DNA from: an uncultured Opitutia bacterium
Lineage (GTDB): Bacteria > Verrucomicrobiota > Verrucomicrobiia > Opitutales > Opitutaceae
Assembly: GCA_903840415.1 (NCBI GenBank)
Contig: CAIMFY010000047.1
Coordinates: forward strand, 1 to 54,981
Reading direction: 5' to 3'
Length of the DNA: 54,981 bases
Shown here: positions 27,401-38,238 of the stretch, one piece after another
How positions within the stretch are numbered: position 1 is the stretch's first letter
How the letters are laid out: the number at the start of each line of letters is the position of its first letter
Notes under the pieces: generated by a model
What the model was told of the DNA's origin: nothing
What the model saw: the letters and a program-made list of their open reading frames with translations, nothing else
The model's database searches: none
Made by a program: the position numbers and the translations under genes

Positions 27401-27586
27401 GGAAAAGGCGGTTGAAGTTAAACGATAATAAGGTCCGGGAAACACACTAGGAACCCTGAGTAATATCCGCTCCCGGCAAAGTGATTGCAATCTCCAAAAA
27501 TATCCGTCGCGCATCTGTCACATCCCACCCGCTAGCACAAACCACACCCGTGCGCAAAGCGCAGGGTAAATTTCATCGGTGATTTC

Positions 27587-29794
27587 TCATTTCTCCGCCA
27601 TGATGAAAACGCCGTCCCAGTCGGGCGGCGGCGGTGCAAGTTTCACTTTAGCGACGTGATCGAGGTAAACGATCGAGGGATTGCTCGACACACCCGGTGA
27701 CCGGCCGGGCACGCAGGGTTCCAGGTCACGGCTCTGCGCGAATAGTGCCAAGGCCCCATCCCAGTCGCGTGCGTAGTATTTCGCCAGCGCCTGCTCGAAC
27801 AATTCCAAGCACCCGCTCATCGTCGCCGTGACGTGTTCCTTGAAACCAAAGATTTCATACAGCGGCACGGCCTGAGTCCGGCCCTTGACGACGATGCGGC
27901 CCAGCGGCCGAAATACGATCCGATCGGCGCCGTGTTTTTCGCACGCCAGCTTCGTCGACTCGGTCGTCATCGCATACACACCCCACTGTTTCGCCCCGCT
28001 CTCCATTCGCGCCGCGAGGTTCACGTTGTCCCCCGTCATAGTATAATTGAAGCGAGTCCGACTGCCCATGTTGCCGATGACGGCCCGCCCGGTGTTGAGT
28101 CCGATGCGCGACCGCATCTGGCGCACGCCCTCGGGCCACCGGTCGCCTTCGCGATCCCATTTGGCCCGCAGCACGTCCAGTTGCTGCTGCACGCGCAGCG
28201 CCACCACACACGAGCGATAAGCATGATCAGGCAACGCAATCGGCGCGCCGAACATCGCCACCACGGCGTCGCCGATATATTTATCGAGCGTGCCGCCTTC
28301 TTCCTGCACGATATCGGTGCACACCGTAAGATACTCGTTCAGCAACTCCACCAATTGCGTCGGCGGCAGTTTTTCTGAAAACGACGAGAAGCCCTGAATG
28401 TCGCTGAAAAACGCCGTGATTTCCTCCTCGGCTCCGCCGAGTTGCGGCGACACGCCCGAGTTCACCATTCGCTTCACCAGCTCCGGCGAAATATAAGTGC
28501 CGAACATTCCTTTGATTTGGTCCTTGGCTCGTTGCTCCGCGAGCACCCGGCGGCCCACCATGAAGATTTGCGCCGCGCCAAATCCGAGGATGGGCCACAC
28601 GACGGGCACCCATACGCTGGAAAACACCCAGGACAGTGTCGCCACGACGCTGTAAATCAGCGGCACGCCGAGGGAAAACGTCACTTGCCAAAAAAATTTT
28701 CGGTCCGAGAAAAAGGCGAGGCTCGCCGCCGTCATCGCAACGCCGACGAACCAAATTGGCGCCGTCGAAGCGCGCCGCGCGAAGTCCTCGTTCAACACGT
28801 TTTCGAGCACGTTGGCGTGGACCAACACCAGCGGCGTGTGCGCCGACAACGGCGTCGGACCAAAATCCGTCAGTCCGTCGGCCGTCTGGCCGACCAACAA
28901 GATTCGCCCTCCGAGTTCGGGCGTCAAATCCACCGGCTTCTGGTCCACAAAACGCTGTTTAATGAGCGCAAAAGTAGAGGCATAACCATAATTCCTGAAT
29001 CCATCCAGGGTGTGGCGATAGTTGACGAGATAGTTGCCGGCGCGATCGATGGGAATCCAGCGATGCACAAAGTCATTCTCGATCACGACCGCATCGCCGA
29101 GTCGCACGAGCACTTGATCCGACGTCAGGTGCCAGTGATGCATCAGGCTGCGCAGCGACAGGGTCGGATAGATGAGTCCACCAATTTGAACGACCAGCGG
29201 TGCCTCACGTAATACCCCGTCCGGTCCCGGCGGCGCATCGACAAAACCAATGTCGGCCACCTCGGCCAGCGGCGCGCGCGGCACCGACATCGCCTCATAT
29301 TTCGGCACCGCCGAACGATCGCCCTCGATGCGGGTGAGCGGCGCAATCAGAAATTTTTTCATCGCCTCGTCACCAGGCTTGAGCCCGAGGTCCGCCTCCG
29401 CGCCCTGCCCTCCCAACACGATATCGATTTTTCCGCGGCGGATATCCGCGGCGAAACGTCCATCTTCCTCATGCGGATCGTCGAAGAGAATATCCCACGC
29501 CACCACACTCGGCTTCAACAGTCCGACCAGTCGCACGAAGTCACCGTGCAGACTGCGGTTCCAGGGCCAGCGGCCAAACGCCGGGTTATTCAAGCTGTCC
29601 TCGTCGATGCCGATCAACACCACATCGTCGCGCGGGTGCGTCGGAAACTTTCGCGCGCGAAACTTTGCCCGCACATCCAGCGACGCGTTTTCAATCGTTT
29701 GCAGCCATTCGGTCTGGGCAAGCGCCAGGGCGAGACCGAAGCACACCAACGCCGGCAGCAGGTGTTTCTGGAAAAACGCGAGGCGAGGCTTCAT
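27587..29794 (-). CDS. CHASE2-domain adenylate cyclase (copy 2)
   Basis: A 735-residue paralogue of the protein at 774-3050. It has one N-terminal membrane segment (about 10-27), a CHASE2 sensor (about 30-330), three membrane helices (about 345-415) and a class III cyclase domain. D465 (FFSDI) and D509 (YIGD) bind metal, K505 and D589 select adenine, and the NLAAR transition-state residues are intact. The cyclase part is close to copy 1, while the sensor is more divergent, so the two proteins probably respond to different signals but feed the same messenger. ATG 29794 is chosen so that the membrane helix lies near the N-terminus. The FecR gene follows on the same strand. Confidence 0.93.
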   Translation of the reverse strand: MKPRLAFFQKHLLPALVCFGLALALAQTEWLQTIENASLDVRAKFRARKFPTHPRDDVVLIGIDEDSLNNPAFGRWPWNRSLHGDFVRLVGLLKPSVVAWDILFDDPHEEDGRFAADIRRGKIDIVLGGQGAEADLGLKPGDEAMKKFLIAPLTRIEGDRSAVPKYEAMSVPRAPLAEVADIGFVDAPPGPDGVLREAPLVVQIGGLIYPTLSLRSLMHHWHLTSDQVLVRLGDAVVIENDFVHRWIPIDRAGNYLVNYRHTLDGFRNYGYASTFALIKQRFVDQKPVDLTPELGGRILLVGQTADGLTDFGPTPLSAHTPLVLVHANVLENVLNEDFARRASTAPIWFVGVAMTAASLAFFSDRKFFWQVTFSLGVPLIYSVVATLSWVFSSVWVPVVWPILGFGAAQIFMVGRRVLAEQRAKDQIKGMFGTYISPELVKRMVNSGVSPQLGGAEEEITAFFSDIQGFSSFSEKLPPTQLVELLNEYLTVCTDIVQEEGGTLDKYIGDAVVAMFGAPIALPDHAYRSCVVALRVQQQLDVLRAKWDREGDRWPEGVRQMRSRIGLNTGRAVIGNMGSRTRFNYTMTGDNVNLAARMESGAKQWGVYAMTTESTKLACEKHGADRIVFRPLGRIVVKGRTQAVPLYEIFGFKEHVTATMSGCLELFEQALAKYYARDWDGALALFAQSRDLEPCVPGRSPGVSSNPSIVYLDHVAKVKLAPPPPDWDGVFIMAEK

Positions 29795-29880
29795 GCGCGA
29801 CCGGCAGCTTGTGCGCATCGCCGGCTTCAACCAAGGCGAAACTTCCCGCGTTGCAGATCATGCACCGCAACCGGTTTCGT

Positions 29881-30357
29881 TCACCGTGTGTTGGCCGCCA
29901 TCTGCTCCTCACCCAACGCCCCGGCGAGGTTCGCCACCCGTTCCGCATAGTCGCGTGCCACTGCTGGCGTCCGGCCTTTGACCGCCGCTCGGAGTCCACC
30001 GTTCCACGCCAGCGCGATCGTGTAAGGTGTCGCCGGCAGGCCCGCACTTTCCAGTCCGCGCTTCAACCACTCGTAGTGTTTGACCGCAACCTCATCCGCT
30101 GCGCGTCGATCGAGGGCGCGCACAAAGGGCGCGGTGGTGTGCATCCGCCAGGTCTGCTCACGAAACTGATACGCCCCGAGTTCGCCGCATGGTCCAGGCG
30201 TCGGCCGATCGCGGGGATTTTCCAACTGATGAATCGCCTCCAACGTGGCCCAGCGCACCGATGCCTGCGCGCCGCGCGCCGTCGACAACGACACCAGCGC
30301 GAGAGCCAAAAGGAGCAGCCGCGCGCCGACTGGGAAGTGATGTTTGATGGTGTTCAC
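29881..30357 (-). CDS. Secreted lysozyme-like (lytic transglycosylase-type) protein
   Basis: A 158-residue protein with a signal peptide (LLLLALALVSLSTARGAQA, cut near residue 32). The mature part has the pattern of SLT-type transglycosylases: IHQLENP with candidate catalytic Glu 46, GELGAYQF at the place of the GLMQ motif, ALAWNGG in place of AYNxG, and DYAERVANL. The domain is short but complete in layout. Expected activity is cleavage of peptidoglycan glycan strands. GTG 30357 was taken as the start because the preceding residues are not signal-like. It lies 126 bases after the GH63-like gene on the same strand, possibly the last gene of that operon. Confidence 0.65.
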   Translation of the reverse strand: MNTIKHHFPVGARLLLLALALVSLSTARGAQASVRWATLEAIHQLENPRDRPTPGPCGELGAYQFREQTWRMHTTAPFVRALDRRAADEVAVKHYEWLKRGLESAGLPATPYTIALAWNGGLRAAVKGRTPAVARDYAERVANLAGALGEEQMAANTR

Positions 30358-30483
30358 GCGCCCCACCGACCGGCCGATCGATTGGGGGTTATCCAAATTT
30401 ACCGGCTATTGTTATTCACATTCTGGAACCTTACTCACCGTGCAGAATGCAGGGCCCCGCTCACTCCGGAGTGCGCCGATTCG

Positions 30484-33225
<2,742 letters not shown>

Positions 33226-33235
33226 GAGTCTGCCG

Positions 33236-34441
33236 TCAGTCTCCGGACTGCGGGCCAATAATCGAACTGAAATCACCACCGCGAGTGGGATGCGCCCGGA
33301 GATGCGTGGCCAGATCGGCGTCGAGCGACGCCCATGAAATCCTCCGCCCGATCACGCGGAAGATAAAATGCACGAGCCAATTTTCGTGGCGAAACACATT
33401 CCACAGCGGCACGAGCCCGTGCCCGAGATCGAATTTCGCGCGGTAGCCAGTCTGCCCGCTCTGGATTTCTTTCGCCCCGTTCGCATAGGCGAAATCGAAC
33501 GCCGCGTCGAACAGTCGGAAGTAGAGAAACGCCTTTCCGGCGCGTCGGTAATCGAGCCCGATGAACTTGTTGATCACGCGGTCGCTGAGGTGAAAAACCA
33601 GCATGAACGCCGCCAGTTCTCCGCTCGCCGCGTCGCGCTGCAAAATGAAATGCGCGCAACCGTGCTCTCGCACCCGCTCGAAAAACCGGCGGTCGAGCCG
33701 CTCGAACTTGGTCTTGCCGCGCTCGAAGGTCTGCCTGAACAGGCCGAAAATTTCCTCCAATTCTCGATCCGACGGCCGTGCGATGACACTGGTTTCAAGC
33801 GCAAGCTCCGCCCGCGAACGGCGAAGTTTCTTCAGCAGATTGTGCCGCTGTGTGTGGGCCATCGACCGGTAGCAGGCCTCCTTGTCTGGCGCCGGCAGTG
33901 CGACCACGGTGCCGGGGTAACTGACCGTCGGAAAAAATTTTCGCCCCTGCCCTCCCGCGACGATCGCGGTGACATCGCGCGCTGGGAAATCCTTGAACAC
34001 GATCATCGCCGCAGCGAGCGAGCGCGCCTTGGACCGCACTTCGCGCTGCAAGGCCGGCATGACTTCGGCGAGTGTCGTTCCCGCCACGAGTCCGATGGTG
34101 CCTTCGTCACTGCACGGCGAACCCACGAAAAACGTCCGCTGGAATCCGACCCGCGGAAAGATCCGCGCCAGTTGCCGCAGCGCCCACGCCACCGGCGCGG
34201 GCGCCACCAGCGAGATCGGAACGTCGTGCAGAAAACACGGCGCGATGCCAACCGCCCGTCCGCCCGCCGTGATGCGAGCGTAGAGAAATATAAACTGATC
34301 CTCCAACCGACAGCTCTCGAGCGTCTGATACCAGAAGCGGCCTTCAAGCGGCGGCGGAAAACACGCGTGCCACAGCGCGGTGTCGATATCGTCCACGCGC
34401 GACACAAACTCGATGCGCACGGTTGATCCTTCGGGAGGCAT
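33236..34441 (-). CDS. FemAB/GNAT-fold N-acyltransferase-like protein
   Basis: A 401-residue soluble protein. The middle and C-terminal parts (RSMAHTQRHNLLKKLRRS, DRVINKFIGLDYR, QSGQTGYRAKFDLGHGLVPLW) resemble the peptidoglycan-biosynthesis FemAB-like/GNAT proteins that transfer aminoacyl or acyl groups to amines. The N-terminal domain is less conserved. ATG 34441 follows the stop of the upstream small membrane-protein gene by 1 base. With an acyl carrier protein, ketosynthase and aminotransferase in the same operon, it may join an acyl chain to an amine. The acceptor is unknown. Confidence 0.75.
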   Translation of the reverse strand: MPPEGSTVRIEFVSRVDDIDTALWHACFPPPLEGRFWYQTLESCRLEDQFIFLYARITAGGRAVGIAPCFLHDVPISLVAPAPVAWALRQLARIFPRVGFQRTFFVGSPCSDEGTIGLVAGTTLAEVMPALQREVRSKARSLAAAMIVFKDFPARDVTAIVAGGQGRKFFPTVSYPGTVVALPAPDKEACYRSMAHTQRHNLLKKLRRSRAELALETSVIARPSDRELEEIFGLFRQTFERGKTKFERLDRRFFERVREHGCAHFILQRDAASGELAAFMLVFHLSDRVINKFIGLDYRRAGKAFLYFRLFDAAFDFAYANGAKEIQSGQTGYRAKFDLGHGLVPLWNVFRHENWLVHFIFRVIGRRISWASLDADLATHLRAHPTRGGDFSSIIGPQSGD

Positions 34442-34442
34442 G

Positions 34443-34823
34443 CTAGAGCGTCACGCACACGGCGCCGGCCAGAATGCAACCGACGCCCAGCCAGCGCACG
34501 CGGCCGACCGTTTCACCGAGAAAAAATTTCGACAACACCGCCACGCCGACAAAACACAGGCTGCCGAGCGGAAAGGCGACACTCACGTCGAGAAAATGCA
34601 GCGCGAGCGTGTAAAGCAGAATTTCCAGGCCATACGCTAGCACGCCGAGCCCGATCCAGCATTTCGGCGAGGCCGCCCCCGGCCACCGCTCCGCGCGGCG
34701 CCGGTGCTGCGGCGCCAGAATCGCCGGGCCGCCCGCCGCCCCAATCTTAAGCAACAGCTGTGCGCCGCTTTCCACCGCGACCGCCGCGACCGCCAGGAGA
34801 ATGCCGGTCAGTTCTGCTTTCAT
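34443..34823 (-). CDS. Small four-helix drug/metabolite transporter protein (EmrE/ArnE-like)
   Basis: A 126-residue protein with four predicted membrane helices. The first carries LLAVAAVAVESGAQLLLKIG with a membrane-embedded Glu and the Q-LLLK pattern of the SMR/ArnE group, and the last is WLGVGCILAGAVCVTL. A longer insert between helices 1 and 2 (LAPQHRRRAERWPG) is hydrophilic. It overlaps the preceding gene of the same type by 4 bases (ATGA). Two adjacent small genes of this kind usually make a heterodimer, as with ArnE and ArnF, which flip a lipid-linked amino sugar. Confidence 0.8.
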   Translation of the reverse strand: MKAELTGILLAVAAVAVESGAQLLLKIGAAGGPAILAPQHRRRAERWPGAASPKCWIGLGVLAYGLEILLYTLALHFLDVSVAFPLGSLCFVGVAVLSKFFLGETVGRVRWLGVGCILAGAVCVTL

Positions 34824-35233
34824 GGCTGGCGCGCTCCGTCTGTCGTCCGAAACGGCGTCCGGCTGATAAAAAGCACCCCGACGAAAATCAGGACGACGCC
34901 GGCGATCTTCATTGCGGAAATGTCTTCGTGCAGCGCGCGGCCGGAGATCGCCAGCACGCTGACGTAGCTCAACGCGGTGAACGGCTGCGCGAAACTGAGA
35001 TCGGCGTGCTTGAGCACGCGCAGCCAGTTGACGAATTGCGCGGCAAACGCCGCCATCGCCGCGTAGAAAAACGGACTCCGGCCCGCCCCGCCCACGATCG
35101 CCGCGAACGACGCCTCCGCCGGAAGGCCGACCATGGCCCGCTTCCACGCAATCTGAATGACAGTGTCGAGCACGATGGCCGCGATCAGCCCGCCGACGAC
35201 GGCGCCGGGGATTTTTTTCGCCGCTGGAGTCAT
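34820..35233 (-). CDS. Small four-helix drug/metabolite transporter protein, partner subunit
   Basis: A 137-residue membrane protein with four helices; VVGGLIAAIVLDTVIQIAWK is the first, and LSFAQPFTALSYVSVLAISG and MKIAGVVLIFVGVLFIS the last two, a pattern of SMR/EamA half-transporters. It differs from the next gene in sequence but has the same size and is coupled to it by a 4-base overlap. In the aminotransferase operon it may export or flip the product, but this is inference from context. Confidence 0.8.
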   Translation of the reverse strand: MTPAAKKIPGAVVGGLIAAIVLDTVIQIAWKRAMVGLPAEASFAAIVGGAGRSPFFYAAMAAFAAQFVNWLRVLKHADLSFAQPFTALSYVSVLAISGRALHEDISAMKIAGVVLIFVGVLFISRTPFRTTDGARQP

Positions 35234-35259
35234 GCGCTGGCCGGCGACACCGCCGCGGA

Positions 35260-36672
35260 TCAGACGCGGGCCTTCAGCGCCCGCAGCAACGCCTCCTCAA
35301 ACAGCGCCACGCCGAGATCGACTTCCTCCTCGGTAATGTAAAGCGACGGCGCGAGCGTGAAGACGTTCTTGTAATAGCCGCCGACGTCGAGGATGAGTCC
35401 GCGCTTTTTCCCGCCAGCCGTCAGCGTGCCGCTGAGACCAATGTTCATGATCGCGTCGGTGAGCTCGCGGTTCGGCGTGTGGCCGTCGTCGCCGCACATC
35501 TCCATCCGCAGCGCGAGGCCAAGGCCCTCGACGTGGCCGATGTTGCGGTGCTTCTTTTTGAGCTCGCCGAGTTTTTTCAAGAAATACGCGCCAATCTTCG
35601 GCACGCTCTCCTCGAAGTTTTCGCTCTCGATCAAGTCCATGACGGCGAGGCCGGTCGCGGTGCCGAGCGAGTTGGCGGAAAACGTGGAATGCGTCGAGCC
35701 CGGCGGAAACACCTGCGGCGAGATCAAATCCTCGCGTGCCCAGATGCCGGAGATCGGGTTCATGCCGTTCGTCATCGCCTTGCCGAAGACGACGATGTCG
35801 GGAACCACGTCGAAGTGCTCGATCGACATGAATTTCCCGGTGCGGAAAAAGCCCATTTGGATTTCGTCCACCACGAGCAGGATGCCGTATTTGTTGAGCG
35901 TCTGCTTGAGCTCCTTGAAATAGTCCTTCGGCGGGACGATGTAGCCGCCGGTGGCCTGCACGGGCTCGATAAAGAACGCGCCATACTCGCTCTTGTTGTT
36001 CTTCGGGTTGACGACGGAATAATACTCCGACTCGAACATTTTCTCGAATTGGCGGAGGCACGCCATGCCGCAGGTCTCGGGCTTCAGGCCCAGGTGGCAG
36101 CGAAAGCAGTAGGGAAACGGGATGAAATTCGCGCGATCGCCGAAGTGGCCGAAACGTTCGCGGTAGCGGTAGCTCGATGTGATCGACGTCGCGCCAAGCG
36201 TGCGGCCGTGGTAGCCGCCCATGAAGGCGAAGGTATGATTCCGGCCGGTATGGTTGCGGACGACCTTCATCGCATCCTCGATCGCGGAGGCGCCGCCGAC
36301 GTTGAAGTGGATGCGGCCCTTCACGCCGAAGGTTTTCTCAATGCGCTGCGCGAGCTTCGTCGCGAGCAGCACGCGTTCCTCGTGCAGGTATTGGCAGGCG
36401 AGCTGCGGGAGGGTGTCGATCTGGCGATGGAGCGCGGCGTTGATCTTCTCGTTGCGGTAGCCGAAATTCGCCGCGGAATACCACATCTGGAGATCGAGGT
36501 ATTCGGTGCCGGCACGGTCGTAGAGGAAGCTGCCCTTCGCCTCCTTGAAGAACGTCAGCTCCTTCGCGTAGTGGACGGTGTCGCCCCACGAGCAGTAGCG
36601 GGATTCCAAATCGAGTAGCGCCTTCTCGTCGAGCGAGCCTCGCGTCAATGCCGGTTCAGAGTTGGTTTTCAT
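35260..36672 (-). CDS. Class III PLP-dependent aminotransferase
   Basis: A 470-residue enzyme of fold type I. VVDEIQMGFFRTGKF holds the Asp that contacts the PLP ring nitrogen, VVFGKAMTNGMNPISG holds the Schiff-base Lys, and GSTHSTFSANSLGTA gives the phosphate-binding Thr region. The N-terminal half has GGASAIEDAMKVVRNHTGR, with GGYHGRT as usual. It is somewhat longer than ornithine or 4-aminobutyrate aminotransferases and contains an unusual cysteine-bearing insert, FRCHLGLKPETCGMACL. ATG 36672 overlaps the HAD gene by 17 bases. It probably makes an amine from a carbonyl substrate of the same pathway; the substrate is unknown. Confidence 0.93.
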   Translation of the reverse strand: MKTNSEPALTRGSLDEKALLDLESRYCSWGDTVHYAKELTFFKEAKGSFLYDRAGTEYLDLQMWYSAANFGYRNEKINAALHRQIDTLPQLACQYLHEERVLLATKLAQRIEKTFGVKGRIHFNVGGASAIEDAMKVVRNHTGRNHTFAFMGGYHGRTLGATSITSSYRYRERFGHFGDRANFIPFPYCFRCHLGLKPETCGMACLRQFEKMFESEYYSVVNPKNNKSEYGAFFIEPVQATGGYIVPPKDYFKELKQTLNKYGILLVVDEIQMGFFRTGKFMSIEHFDVVPDIVVFGKAMTNGMNPISGIWAREDLISPQVFPPGSTHSTFSANSLGTATGLAVMDLIESENFEESVPKIGAYFLKKLGELKKKHRNIGHVEGLGLALRMEMCGDDGHTPNRELTDAIMNIGLSGTLTAGGKKRGLILDVGGYYKNVFTLAPSLYITEEEVDLGVALFEEALLRALKARV

Positions 36673-37333
36673 TATGAAGTTTTTCCAGCGTTCGGACCAC
36701 GTCGGCCAGTTCGCCGAACGCGATACACGGAATCTTTTCCGCCTGAAGCTGCGACAGCAAACTTGCTTTCGCAAACACGACGTCGGCGTGCCGCGCCGGG
36801 CAGAGGTCGGAGCGACCGTCGCCAATATAGATCACGCGGCGATCGTCGTCGTTCGGCGGGATGAAATGGGTCTTCTTGCAGTGGGCGCAGCCGGGACAGG
36901 CCGGATTGGCGAACGGAAACGAGGGCACAACGCGACCGCCGGCGAGTTCGAGGTGGTTGGCGTGCACGGTCACGCCGGTCAGCCCCCGTTGCTGCAAAAT
37001 GTGCCCAACAATCAAATCGAAGTTGTCGCTGACGATCGTGAGTTCGCCGCCCGCACGTCGCACAAATTCGATTAGCGCGACAAAGCCAGCATCCAGTTTC
37101 ACGCCGTCGAGGTGACGCGTGAGCTCCGGCCACGGGGCGCTCAGACCGCGCATCTGGCCGTCGAGACACTCAAGCGCACCGATGCGGCCGGCCTCCCAGT
37201 CGGCTTCCAAGGCCTGCCAGCGGTCGTCGGTGGAGAATTTCTCGATCACGCCGTCGAGCACGTCACCGATTGAGATCGTGTTGTCGAAGTCGATGAAGAC
37301 GCGGAAGCCCGCGTGTGTCGGCCGGTCACGCAT
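36656..37333 (-). CDS. HAD phosphatase, MtnX/phosphoserine-phosphatase-like
   Basis: A 225-residue soluble phosphatase. Motif I FIDFDNTISIGD has the nucleophile and acid aspartates, motif II is TIVSDN, HCKKTHF supplies the lysine and YIGDGRSD is motif IV, all intact. A cysteine group CPGCAHCK resembles that of MtnX, which dephosphorylates a keto-methylthiopentenyl phosphate. Substrates of this subgroup are small phosphorylated alcohols. Its start overlaps the preceding hydrolase gene by 8 bases and its end overlaps the aminotransferase, so the three are tightly coupled. Phosphatase plus aminotransferase could form a small amino-alcohol head group; this is speculation. Confidence 0.87.
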   Translation of the reverse strand: MRDRPTHAGFRVFIDFDNTISIGDVLDGVIEKFSTDDRWQALEADWEAGRIGALECLDGQMRGLSAPWPELTRHLDGVKLDAGFVALIEFVRRAGGELTIVSDNFDLIVGHILQQRGLTGVTVHANHLELAGGRVVPSFPFANPACPGCAHCKKTHFIPPNDDDRRVIYIGDGRSDLCPARHADVVFAKASLLSQLQAEKIPCIAFGELADVVRTLEKLHNENQL

Positions 37334-38201
37334 GGGCGGCCTCCCCGGAGAAGAAATCCAACATGCTTTGCGCGACTTTACCTCGTTCCTGATCGGCGGT
37401 GATGACGTGGTAGGAGTCCTCCAAATAGACGATCTCCTTGCGAGCGGAGCTGACGCGGTCGTAGATGCGTTGGGCGTTTTTTACGCTGCTCATGTCGTCC
37501 TCCCGCGCCTGAATCACCTGCAACGGACATTTCACGTTCGGCAGCCGCGGCTCGAGGTGCGCGACGAGCCGGTGCAGCTCGGCCAGCAGCCGCACCGGGA
37601 AAAACGGGTAACCGAAGCGATCCACGTCATGCATGTCGTGGATATCCGCGTGTTCGTAAAATTCGTGGATCTTATTGCGGACTTGCTCGCTCTTGAGGCC
37701 GTAGGGCGGCTCCTCCTTGAAGTAGGTGAAGTTGCGCAGCGGCGTGCGGGTCGCCAGCGGCAGGAAGAAATGATACCACGGCACGTTCCACCCATCGTAA
37801 AACAACGTCGGGGAGAGACAACTCACGCCCGCGATGCCGGATTGGAATTCTTCCGCGAGCAGGAGCGCCAGCAGCGCGCCGAGGGAAAGTCCGCTCACAA
37901 AAATCTGGTCGTGATCGGCGCGCAGCTCCGTGTAGGCCTGGCGCACGGTGGCATAGAATTCCTCCCACTTGGTTTGCTTTAAGATGTGGAGCGGCTGGCC
38001 GTGGTTAGCGAGGCGCGGACACGAGACGGTGTAGCCGTGGGTGTTGAGGAACCACGCGATGAACCGCACTTCCGCCGGCGTGCCCGTGAGTCCGTGAATC
38101 AGGATCACCGCGCGGCCGTCGCGTCCCGGCATGAGCACGCCCGGCTTGGGCGTCACGCGGGGCTGGCCGGCATCGGTGCGGAAGGCGAAGATTACGGACA
38201 T
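37326..38201 (-). CDS. Alpha/beta hydrolase (carboxylesterase/lipase-like)
   Basis: A 291-residue cytosolic hydrolase. VILIHGLTGTPAEVR is the oxyanion strand, VSGLSLGALLALLLA the nucleophile elbow with Ser, AREDDMSSV the acid and EDSYHVITAD the His, so the triad is complete. A cap with several aromatic residues (WNVPWYHFFLPLATRT) lies between, like monoacylglycerol-lipase and Est30-type carboxylesterases. ATG 38201 lies 37 bases after the ketosynthase. In this operon it may release or transfer an acyl chain from the carrier protein, as thioesterases do in such clusters. Confidence 0.88.
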   Translation of the reverse strand: MSVIFAFRTDAGQPRVTPKPGVLMPGRDGRAVILIHGLTGTPAEVRFIAWFLNTHGYTVSCPRLANHGQPLHILKQTKWEEFYATVRQAYTELRADHDQIFVSGLSLGALLALLLAEEFQSGIAGVSCLSPTLFYDGWNVPWYHFFLPLATRTPLRNFTYFKEEPPYGLKSEQVRNKIHEFYEHADIHDMHDVDRFGYPFFPVRLLAELHRLVAHLEPRLPNVKCPLQVIQAREDDMSSVKNAQRIYDRVSSARKEIVYLEDSYHVITADQERGKVAQSMLDFFSGEAAHA

Positions 38202-38238
38202 GGATTGGTCGGCGGAGGAACGAGCGGAGCGGTTGGAC

